This document shows positions 1 through 6,064 of a stretch of 8,304 bases of DNA, piece by piece. Both the position numbers and the translations under genes were made by a program. Numbering within the stretch: the first letter of the stretch is position 1; the number at the start of each line of letters is the position of its first letter. This DNA comes from Flavobacteriia bacterium (lineage in GTDB: Bacteria > Bacteroidota > Bacteroidia > Flavobacteriales_D > Crocinitomicaceae): the NCBI GenBank assembly GCA_009925805.1, contig RFQF01000086.1:1-8304 (forward strand), written 5' to 3'. A model generated the notes under the pieces. It searched no databases, was not told the DNA's origin, and worked only from the letters and a program-made list of their open reading frames with translations.

Positions 1-129
1 ATCATCGCCGACTTCGCGGCCGAATACGGCCGCGGTCGGACTCCCAACCCGTGCGTGCGGTGCAACGCCTGGCTGAAGTTCGGCCGGCTGTTCGAGCATG
101 CCGACGCGATCGGGGCGAGCCACGTGGCT
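1..129 (+). CDS. mnmA: MnmA fragment (tRNA-specific 2-thiouridylase), internal piece, foreign to the contig
   Basis: This is an internal fragment of about 43 residues with neither start nor natural end. It reads open from base 1. MnmA thiolates C2 of the wobble uridine in tRNAs for Lys, Glu and Gln. The window shows the family signature GRTPNPCVRCN at residues 12-22, followed by LKFG and then GASHVA, where the family continues TGHYAR. Cys21 lines up with the catalytic Cys102 of E. coli MnmA (NPDILCN), and Cys18 completes a CxxC of the kind found in many non-proteobacterial MnmAs. G+C is 83 of 120 bases, with almost every codon ending in G or C, against about 40% just downstream. The homology stops at HVA and the frame continues directly into an Mur-type ligase. 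The style suggests a high-GC organism, perhaps a planctomycete (inference). The GTG at 55 is not a believable start because it lies inside the conserved motif. Confidence 0.85.
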
Positions 130-651
130 CGGATAATGGGGATTCAACCACAAGATTTTTTCAAAGCTATGTCCGATTTTCGCGGTGCTGGAAAAAGGTT
201 ACAAGCCGTTGTTGAGGAACCGTTTTTTAAGATGTACAAGGATTTTGCGCATTCCCCTTCAAAATTGAAAGCTACGTTAGAGGCAGTGAGAAAACAATTT
301 CCAAAACTAAAACTCATTGCTTGCATGGAATTACATACGTTTTCATCCTTGAAAAAAACGTTTTTACCCCAATATGAGGGATGTATGGATGCAGCTGACA
401 GTGCTTTGGTGTATTTTAATCCTCAGGTGGTCGAGCATAAGCGCTTGGAGATGATTTCCAAGTTCGATGTTTTAGAAGGATTTGGGAGCCCATTAACGGT
501 GGCTAATGAAACCGATGAGGTACTTGAATTCATTAACGGACATGTAACCGCTAACAGCGTTCTTTTGATGATGTCTTCCGGTAACTTTGACGGGATCCAT
601 TTCGAAGCGTTAGGAAACCAACTGTTGGAGCGCTTAACGGGCACGAAATAG
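130..651 (+). CDS. mpl: Mpl/MurC-type Mur ligase, C-terminal part only (UDP-N-acetylmuramate:peptide ligase)
   Basis: This is the C-terminal portion of a Mur ligase, closest by eye to the Mpl group, which reattaches recycled cell-wall peptide to UDP-MurNAc in the cytoplasm. Bacteroidota genomes often label it 'peptidoglycan synthetase'. Visible motifs are GAGKRLQ (184-204), which corresponds to the FxGxxRR/KR(F/L) segment opening the C-terminal domain, then DFAHSP (241-258), the counterpart of the DYAHHP signature, ELHTFSSL (328-351), typical of Mpl, and MSSGNFDG (571-594) near the end. The N-terminal UDP-binding domain and the central ATP-binding domain with its GTxGKT loop are absent, so roughly 270 residues are missing. 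The frame instead continues upstream into an MnmA fragment. The natural stop at 649-651 lies 18 bases inside the end of the convergent DUF4199 gene. MurC is the main alternative. As it stands the gene is incomplete. Confidence 0.8.
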   Translation, partial: RIMGIQPQDFFKAMSDFRGAGKRLQAVVEEPFFKMYKDFAHSPSKLKATLEAVRKQFPKLKLIACMELHTFSSLKKTFLPQYEGCMDAADSALVYFNPQVVEHKRLEMISKFDVLEGFGSPLTVANETDEVLEFINGHVTANSVLLMMSSGNFDGIHFEALGNQLLERLTGTK

Positions 652-1182
652 TACCCTGCGAAATATCAGCGCGATGAAGATGCTGTTAAAAATCGAATAT
701 AAGGTCAATCCAAGCAAGGATAAAACAAACGTGAAATTAGCGCTATAAATCATCTCGTCCTGTTGCCTAAGTAATCCGCGTATCTCTTGGTCTGATTTAC
801 TCTTTAACTCCGCATTCTTGGCTCGAATTTTCTCAATATTCTCAGGTTTAGCTAACAATTCGGCTGATTTTCGAAGCTGATATTGATTGTATTCAGGGTG
901 GATTTTAGCATAAAAGATATAAATAAATCCGCTTACCAAAAGGGTATAAATCATGCCGCATGAAACCCCTTTCTTTATGTCCATTAATAAATTCCCGGGA
1001 TTCAATTCCTGACGTTTCAACAGGTATAAACCGATAGCAACTGTAACGGTGAGTAGGAACATATTGACCAAAACGTACGGACCGCTGCTGCCAAAAGTAA
1101 AAATACCCATAACCCAACTGAAATATTTCACTCCCATCCAAAGCAGCGCCATAAAAATGGCAAAAACATAGGCTCGATTCAT
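634..1182 (-). CDS. DUF4199-family integral membrane protein
   Basis: This 182-residue membrane protein has the pattern of DUF4199, a family of unknown function largely confined to Bacteroidota. Four hydrophobic segments are visible, at about residues 4-27, 35-55, 71-91 and 149-174. Between the third and fourth lies a polar, charged loop (about 92-148) containing HPEYNQYQ and the lysine/glutamate-rich stretch PENIEKIRAKNAELKSKS, which probably forms a helix. The loop-plus-last-helix arrangement and the RR near the C-terminus after the last helix fit the family. The ATG lies 4 bases after the rho stop, so it is probably transcribed with rho. The 3' end overlaps the convergent Mpl gene by 18 bases, leaving no room for a terminator between them. 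The family assignment is from memory of sequence style, and no biochemical role can be claimed. Confidence 0.72.
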   Translation of the reverse strand: MNRAYVFAIFMALLWMGVKYFSWVMGIFTFGSSGPYVLVNMFLLTVTVAIGLYLLKRQELNPGNLLMDIKKGVSCGMIYTLLVSGFIYIFYAKIHPEYNQYQLRKSAELLAKPENIEKIRAKNAELKSKSDQEIRGLLRQQDEMIYSANFTFVLSLLGLTLYSIFNSIFIALIFRRVLFRAR

Positions 1183-1186
1183 GGCA

Positions 1187-2773
1187 TTAGCTATTCATAG
1201 AAACCAAAAACTCTTCGTTGGAAAGGGTGTTTTCCATGTGCGATTTTAAAAACTCCATGGCCTCTACTGGATTCATATCGGCAATGAATTTTCGGATTAA
1301 CCAAACGCGTTGCAATACTTCTTTGCTCACGAGTAAATCCTCCCTCCGTGTTCCTGAGGCGGTAATATCAATGGCAGGGTAAATTCGTCGGTTGGAGATT
1401 TTACGGTCGAGTTGAAGTTCCATGTTACCGGTTCCTTTAAATTCCTCGAAAATTACTTCATCCATTTTTGAGCCGGTATCCGTTAGGGCTGTGGCTAAAA
1501 TGGATAAAGAACCGCCATTTTCAATTTTACGTGCCGAACCGAAGAATCGTTTGGGTTTATGTAAGGCATTGGCATCAACACCCCCGGACAATACCTTACC
1601 TGACGCGGGTGAAACCGTGTTGTAGGCACGCGCTAAACGGGTAATTGAGTCAAGCAATATGCACACGTCATGTCCACATTCAACCAAGCGCTTGGCTTTT
1701 TCTAAAACCATATTGGCCACTTTTACGTGCCGCTCCGCAGGTTCATCAAAGGTTGACGCAATAACTTCGGCCTTGACGCTCCTCGCCATGTCTGTTACTT
1801 CCTCCGGACGTTCATCGATGAGTAATACAATAAGGTAAGTTTCCGGATGATTGGCTGCGATAGCATTGGCTACATCCTTCAACAACATGGTTTTACCTGT
1901 TTTAGGTTGTGCCACAATCATTCCGCGCTGTCCTTTTCCAATAGGAGCAAAGAGGTCCATAACGCGGGTGGACAACGTTTCTTGTTTATGTCCGGTAAGC
2001 TTAAACTTCTCATCCGGAAATAACGGGGTTAAGTACTGAAATGGCACCCGGTCGCGAATGTAGGAGGGATCACGGCCGTTAATGGATGAAACCTTCACCA
2101 AGGGAAAGTACTTTTCACCTTCGCGAGGTGGACGAATAGTTCCTTTGACGGTATCTCCCGTTTTAAGTCCAAACAACTTGATTTGATTTTGACTAACATA
2201 AATGTCGTCAGGTGATGGGAGGTAATTATAATCCGAGGACCTTAAGAATCCATAACCGTCTTGAATGATTTCCAAAACGCCTTCTGCAGTAACTATTCCA
2301 ACAAGATCATAGCTTTCTTCCTTCAATTTTACCACATTTTCGATGGGTACTTCAGGAATTGAAATTTTTGGAACGGTCAGCCCTTTAGCATTTTGAGTTT
2401 CCTCCTCCTCTTCGGGAATATGGTTTTCGTGGGTTTCATGGACTTCTTCCACCGGAGATTCAATTCTTGGTTCCTGAGGAAAATCGCTGAAAGCCTCCTC
2501 TGTGAATAACGTTGCCTCATCGGAGGAAGGGTCAATAATTCGCTTACGAGGTCTAGATTTTTTATTTACGGTATCTGTTTCAGGTGTCGTTATTTCCGCA
2601 TCAGGAAGGGCCTGAGGTTCTACGGATTCCGTTGAATTGGGCTCAGCTCCCCCGTCAAAAATGAGATTTATCAGTTCCGACTTATTCAGATTTTCCGGAT
2701 TTTGTATTCCCAGGGTGTTGGCAATTATTCTTAAATCGTTGACACTTTTTTTTGCTAAAGTTTTTTTATCCAT
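1187..2773 (-). CDS. rho: Transcription termination factor Rho
   Basis: Rho is the hexameric RNA-dependent ATPase that terminates transcription by translocating along nascent RNA. At 528 residues it is about 110 longer than E. coli Rho. Domains in order: the Rho N-terminal helical domain (about 5-40, LAKKSVNDLR...KSELINLIF); a low-complexity linker (about 42-150) rich in Glu, Pro and Thr, with EEEEE at 121-125; the cold-shock-like primary RNA-binding domain with the RNP1-like DGYGFLR (172-178); and the RecA-like motor. The motor shows Walker A PKTGKT (290-295), Walker B ILLDS (372-376) with ITRLARAYN after it, the Q-loop region VLSGGVDANAL (394-404) and the R-loop region KGTGNMELQLDR (446-457). 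All key motor motifs are intact. The chosen ATG follows a seven-T tract. The truncated exported-protein gene upstream overlaps this start by 19 bases, and a possible promoter lies 57-64 bases before the ATG. DUF4199 follows in the same unit. Confidence 0.97.
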   Translation of the reverse strand: MDKKTLAKKSVNDLRIIANTLGIQNPENLNKSELINLIFDGGAEPNSTESVEPQALPDAEITTPETDTVNKKSRPRKRIIDPSSDEATLFTEEAFSDFPQEPRIESPVEEVHETHENHIPEEEEETQNAKGLTVPKISIPEVPIENVVKLKEESYDLVGIVTAEGVLEIIQDGYGFLRSSDYNYLPSPDDIYVSQNQIKLFGLKTGDTVKGTIRPPREGEKYFPLVKVSSINGRDPSYIRDRVPFQYLTPLFPDEKFKLTGHKQETLSTRVMDLFAPIGKGQRGMIVAQPKTGKTMLLKDVANAIAANHPETYLIVLLIDERPEEVTDMARSVKAEVIASTFDEPAERHVKVANMVLEKAKRLVECGHDVCILLDSITRLARAYNTVSPASGKVLSGGVDANALHKPKRFFGSARKIENGGSLSILATALTDTGSKMDEVIFEEFKGTGNMELQLDRKISNRRIYPAIDITASGTRREDLLVSKEVLQRVWLIRKFIADMNPVEAMEFLKSHMENTLSNEEFLVSMNS

Positions 2774-2788
2774 AAAAAAATTGGTGAA
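2774..2788 (-). promoter_or_regulatory. rho leader: TTCACC-AA-T7 immediately before the ATG
   Basis: On the minus strand the bases directly before the rho ATG read TTCACC, AA, then seven Ts, followed by ATGGAT. Almost the same arrangement precedes dnaB. No Shine-Dalgarno sequence is present, as is usual in Bacteroidota. The role of the T tract is unknown. This is an observation, not a recognised element. Confidence 0.35.
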
Positions 2789-2829
2789 AATTCGATTTCA
2801 AAAAAGGACTCGGAGAGTGAAATCGTGCG

Positions 2830-2837
2830 CAAGTTTA
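2830..2837 (-). promoter_or_regulatory. Possible rho promoter, -7 box TAAACTTG
   Basis: The minus strand reads TAAACTTG, one mismatch from the Bacteroidota -7 consensus TAnnTTTG, placed 57-64 bases before the rho ATG. No clear TTTG -33 box is seen at the right spacing, so support is moderate at best. It falls just inside the non-homologous tail of the upstream truncated gene, which suggests that tail is really the rho leader. Confidence 0.35.
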
Positions 2838-3808
2838 CAAAAAATAAATTCGTTGGAACTACATCCCATTTTGCTGAATACTCAAAAAGGGTAAAATAAT
2901 CTTCAGCCTCCCGAATGGTAAAATTGTTCCTTAAATCCGAGGCATCAATGTTGGAATATTCATAGAAATAGGGGTCTCTATTCAGGGTAAAATCTTGAAA
3001 TGCCAACGCCTTGTTGAAATCTAATTTTTTTTGCGCGCCCGGATCCGAGGGGTCTCCATCGTAAATGTTGTCGCAAATATCTACCCCTTCTGCACTAAGC
3101 GCAATGTCGTAGCTGTCCGTACCGCTGCACATGGTAAAGAGAAATCCACCTCCAAGTACAAAATTCTTAATGTTTTTAGCTACGGCCAATTTGAACTGGG
3201 ATGCTTTTTTATAGCCAAACTGGCGCGCATTCGCTTCGGTAGTTCGCACTTGTTCTTTGTACCAAGGTTGATACGAGGCAGAACTGTAAAACTTCCCGTA
3301 TTGGCCGGTAAAATCTTCATGATGTAAGTGCAACCAATCGTATTTTGGTAACATTCCCATGACAATGGCCGAGTCATATATTTTGTCGTATTTGATTTCT
3401 GCATACTCCAGCACCAACGTTACCGCGTCGTCCCAAGGTTGCTTATTGGGAGGCGTATACACCGCAATCTTTGGGGCTTTTTCCAATTGGACAACTTCCA
3501 TATTCACATCGGGATTGGCTATTTCAGCCTTAATTGAAGCCACTTGTCCATCGGTAATAACCTGATATTTAACGCCTCGAATTTTCAATTCTCGTTCAAT
3601 TTCTTGCAAATGCGGCATTAAAAACGAACCTCCTTTGTAGTTCAATAACCATTCAATAACCACTCCGTTTTCCAAGGTCCAATAGGCTATTCCATAGGCT
3701 TTTAGGTGGTTGCTTTGGCTGTTGTCCATGGGGATTAATAGCTGCGTTGCGCGGCCATGAAGGGATAAGCAAAGCCCTAGGTAAACCAACCATAAACTGC
3801 GGGGAACC

Positions 3809-5350
3809 TTAAAACGGAACATTTTGATCGCCTTGAAAATTGAAATCATCGTTGGTAGTGTTCATTTTACTTGGAATGGTAACGGTATTGGAGTCCTGGT
3901 TGAAACGCATTAAGCTGTCCTGGTTACCGTTATCGACCATAAAATCCGAGTCGTTCAAATTGGAAAATCGTGCAAAATCGTCCTCAAATCGCAAGCGAAC
4001 CGCCGCAGTTTTTCCATTTCGGTGTTTCTCGATTAAAAATTCGCCAATACCTTGGGTGGAGGTTCCATCGTCGTATTTAAGAATTTTATAGTACGATGGA
4101 CGGTACAGAAACGAAACGATATCCGCGTCTTGTTCGATGGCTCCTGATTCACGCAAATCTGAAAGTATTGGTTTTTTGTCGCTGCGTTGCTCTACGGAAC
4201 GACTTAACTGAGACAATGCGATGATTGGAATGTTCAATTCTTTTGCGATTTCTTTTATGGACCTTGAGATCATCGAAATTTCCTGCTCGCGGTTCCCTTG
4301 ATTTTTTCCATCCTTTGCCGACATCAATTGTAAATAATCGATAATTACCAGTTGGATATCGTACTGGGCTTTCAAACGACGGCATTTGGCGCGAAAATCA
4401 AAAATGGAAATAGCTGCCGTATCATCAATGTAGATAGGCGCTGATGCCAATTTCTGAATGCGGGAATGCAGTTGTTGAAATTCATGGTCCGCGAGATCGC
4501 CTTTGCGTAATTTCTCGGAATTAATGCGTGATTCGCCCGCTATTAAACGCTTGACCAACTGCACGGAGGACATTTCCAGCGAAAAAATCGCAACCCCCAT
4601 GTTATGCTGAACGGCCGTGTTGCGCGCTGCAGATAATACAAAAGCCGTTTTTCCCATACCAGGTCGCGCCGCAATGACAATCATGTCTGAACGTTGCCAA
4701 CCAGCGGTTACTTTGTCAATTTCAATAAATCCTGAAGGAATTCCTGAGATCCCGTCCGCATTTTTACGTGCAACTTCAATCTCCTCAATCGCATTGCGTA
4801 CGACGTTAGAAACTATATCCACCTGCTTGGATAAGTTGCCGTCACCGATTTGAAAGAGGTCACGTTCGGCACCGTTCAAAAGTTCAAACACATCCACGGT
4901 ATCGTCGAAAGCGTTTTTAATAACTTCGTTGCTCACACGAATCAATTCGCGCTTAATGAATTTTTCTGCAATGATTCGAGCATGGTATTGTACGTTGGCT
5001 GTGGAACCCACGCGATTGGTAAGTTGTGAGATGTAACCCGGACCTCCGGCAGCCATCAACTCTCCGGATTTAGACAAGCGATCGGTAACGGTAACTAAAT
5101 CCACGGGACTAGTAGCGGCAAATAGGGCACGAATAGCTTTGTAAATGTATTGGTGTTTTGGATCGTAAAAGCTGTTCTCACTGATAATATCGATGGTGTC
5201 GTTGACGGCATTTTTTTCCAACATCATGGCACCCAAGACCACTTGTTCCAACTCCACCGCTTGTGGAGGAATTCTTCCAATTTCCTGCGTTAAAGGGTTG
5301 GCGATTTTGGCCCGGTTAACCGGCTTGCGAGAAGCGTTGGGTGCATCCAT
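3809..5350 (-). CDS. dnaB: Replicative DNA helicase DnaB
   Basis: DnaB is the hexameric 5'-3' helicase that unwinds DNA at the replication fork and contacts primase and the clamp loader. The 513 residues hold an N-terminal collar domain (about 25-130, beginning RIPPQAVELEQVVLGAMM), a linker helix region (about 130-195), and the RecA-like motor from about 200. Motifs seen: Walker A RPGMGKTA (229-236), FSLEMSS (256-262), Walker B LVIIDYLQL (334-342), the SQLSRSVEQRSDKKP segment (380-394), DLRESGAIEQDAD (398-410), and the EKHRNGKT finger/R-loop segment (441-448). The C-terminal 50 residues are polar and Asn/Asp/Gln-rich (MVDNGNQDS...), probably disordered. No intein interrupts the conserved blocks. 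Its ATG follows a T7 tract, 27-34 bases downstream of a perfect TAnnTTTG box. It is the first gene of its unit, and the exported-protein gene overlaps its end by 14 bases. Confidence 0.97.
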   Translation of the reverse strand: MDAPNASRKPVNRAKIANPLTQEIGRIPPQAVELEQVVLGAMMLEKNAVNDTIDIISENSFYDPKHQYIYKAIRALFAATSPVDLVTVTDRLSKSGELMAAGGPGYISQLTNRVGSTANVQYHARIIAEKFIKRELIRVSNEVIKNAFDDTVDVFELLNGAERDLFQIGDGNLSKQVDIVSNVVRNAIEEIEVARKNADGISGIPSGFIEIDKVTAGWQRSDMIVIAARPGMGKTAFVLSAARNTAVQHNMGVAIFSLEMSSVQLVKRLIAGESRINSEKLRKGDLADHEFQQLHSRIQKLASAPIYIDDTAAISIFDFRAKCRRLKAQYDIQLVIIDYLQLMSAKDGKNQGNREQEISMISRSIKEIAKELNIPIIALSQLSRSVEQRSDKKPILSDLRESGAIEQDADIVSFLYRPSYYKILKYDDGTSTQGIGEFLIEKHRNGKTAAVRLRFEDDFARFSNLNDSDFMVDNGNQDSLMRFNQDSNTVTIPSKMNTTNDDFNFQGDQNVPF

Positions 5351-5364
5351 AAAAAAAGGGTGAA
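5351..5364 (-). promoter_or_regulatory. dnaB leader: TTCACC-C-T7 immediately before the ATG
   Basis: On the minus strand the bases before the dnaB ATG read TTCACC, C, seven Ts, then ATGGAT. This nearly repeats the rho leader. There is no Shine-Dalgarno sequence. The function is unknown and the match may be chance or composition. Confidence 0.35.
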
Positions 5365-5376
5365 TAAAGTAATAGT

Positions 5377-5384
5377 CAAAGTTA
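5377..5384 (-). promoter_or_regulatory. Probable dnaB promoter, -7 box TAACTTTG
   Basis: TAACTTTG on the minus strand matches the Bacteroidota -7 consensus TAnnTTTG exactly. It sits in the 69-base gap between nth and dnaB. Transcription would begin near 5370, leaving a leader of about 20 bases. Upstream at 17-22 bases there is only a run of six Ts in place of a clean TTTG -33 box. The gap holds nothing else I can recognise. Confidence 0.5.
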
Positions 5385-5419
5385 GCTAAAATTAGTTCGG
5401 AAAAAAGTACTGTTCAAAA

Positions 5420-6064
5420 CTATTTCAAGGCTTTGATCGCCTCAGAAGTCCCTATAGTTGAAGTGATGTAATCTTTTTCTTTCAAGGGGTTTCGTGCAGG
5501 ACTGTAGGCGCGGCCGTAAAAAATGATTTGCAGGTGCAGTTTATTCCAGGTGTGTTTAGGAAATAGGCGTTTTGCAGCTTTTTCGGTTTCTTGAACGTTT
5601 TTTCCTGAGGAGATTCCCCAGCGGGTAAGCAATCGGTGAATGTGGGTGTCCACGGGAAATGCGGGAACCCCAAAGGCTTGTGCCATGACCACAGACGCGG
5701 TTTTATGGCCTACTCCCGGCAATTTTTCTAAGGCTTCAAAACTGGCCGGCACCTGTCCTTGATGTTCAGCAAGCAGGATTTTCGATAGATGAAAAATAGC
5801 TTTCGACTTCATGGGAGATAAGCCGCAGGGTTTAATGATGGCTCGAATTTCTTCTATATTCAATTTCACCATTTCCTCCGGTGTGTGGGCCTTTTCGAAA
5901 AGTAGGGGAGTTATTTTATTCACCCGTTCGTCGGTGCATTGCGCAGAGAGTAATACAGCAATTAACAAGGTATACGCATCGTGATGGTCCAAGGGGACTG
6001 GGGTTTCGGGGAATAAACGGTCTAATTCCGTTTGAATAAATAGCGCTTTTTCTTTTTTTGTCAT
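5420..6064 (-). CDS. nth: Endonuclease III family DNA glycosylase/AP lyase, lacking the Fe-S cluster cysteines
   Basis: Endonuclease III removes oxidised pyrimidines and nicks the resulting abasic site in base-excision repair. The start at 6064 is chosen because its ATG overlaps the TGA of the preceding gene (ATGA). The longer frame to 6118 would run 18 residues into that gene. The 214 residues match the family length. Visible features are LLSAQCTD (38-45), the helix-hairpin-helix LPGVGHKTA (115-123) with catalytic Lys121, and PVDTHIHR (137-144) with catalytic Asp139, equivalent to Lys120 and Asp138 of E. coli. The C-terminal loop that normally carries C-x6-C-x2-C-x5-C reads GRAYSPARNPLKEKDYITST (184-203), with no cysteine, so the [4Fe-4S] cluster cannot form. 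Only two cysteines exist in the whole protein (43 and 80). I recall similar cluster-less forms in flavobacteria. It ends 69 bases before dnaB. Confidence 0.93.
   Translation of the reverse strand: MTKKEKALFIQTELDRLFPETPVPLDHHDAYTLLIAVLLSAQCTDERVNKITPLLFEKAHTPEEMVKLNIEEIRAIIKPCGLSPMKSKAIFHLSKILLAEHQGQVPASFEALEKLPGVGHKTASVVMAQAFGVPAFPVDTHIHRLLTRWGISSGKNVQETEKAAKRLFPKHTWNKLHLQIIFYGRAYSPARNPLKEKDYITSTIGTSEAIKALK

Larger units (their letters stand above)
2755..3822 (-). pseudogene. Exported protein of the 'asparagine synthetase B'-labelled Bacteroidota family, apparently 3'-truncated
   Basis: The frame gives 355 residues from the ATG at 3822. That start puts a signal peptide at the N-terminus: basic MFRFKVPR, a hydrophobic LWLVYLGLCLSLHG core, and probable cleavage after GRA (residue 25), so the product is predicted to leave the cytoplasm. 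An upstream ATG at 3849 would add nine residues and is less convincing. Conserved-looking blocks are HLKAYGIAYW (39-48), LLNYKGGSF (59-67), KQPWDDAV (127-134), YDWLHLHHEDFTGQYGKFY (161-179), GGGFLFTMCSGTDSYDIAL (224-242) and SAKWDVVPT (316-324). I recognise them from proteins called 'asparagine synthetase B' in Bacteroidota. That name is doubtful, because no amidotransferase or synthetase domain is visible, although the GGGFLFTMCSG block resembles a nucleophile elbow. Recalled homologues run about 90 residues past VPT. Here the sequence after T324 is low-complexity and runs through the rho leader, stopping inside rho. The gene overlaps the dnaB end by 14 bases. It may be inactive or a shortened functional form. 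Confidence 0.65.

Noticed and set aside
55..57. GTG as the start of the first gene
   Set aside because: It falls inside the MnmA motif NPCVRCN, and the frame is open and homologous upstream to base 1.
1..651. A natural MnmA-Mpl fusion protein
   Set aside because: Both partners are cut inside a domain, composition changes abruptly at the join, and the enzymes have no shared pathway. In-frame joining happens by chance one time in three.
1422..2039. Open frames on the strand opposite rho
   Set aside because: They lie wholly inside conserved rho coding sequence, and their translations show no recognisable motif.
2755..3822. Calling the exported protein a true asparagine synthetase
   Set aside because: It has a signal peptide and no visible N-terminal glutaminase or ATP-pyrophosphatase (SGGxDS) motif. 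The inherited name is not supported by the sequence.
3823..3849. Upstream ATG at 3849 as the start of the exported protein
   Set aside because: It lengthens the overlap with dnaB to 41 bases and puts nine residues before an already complete signal peptide.
3809..5350. Intein or phage-type insertion in DnaB
   Set aside because: The Walker A, Walker B and C-terminal motifs follow at normal spacing, with no inserted block.
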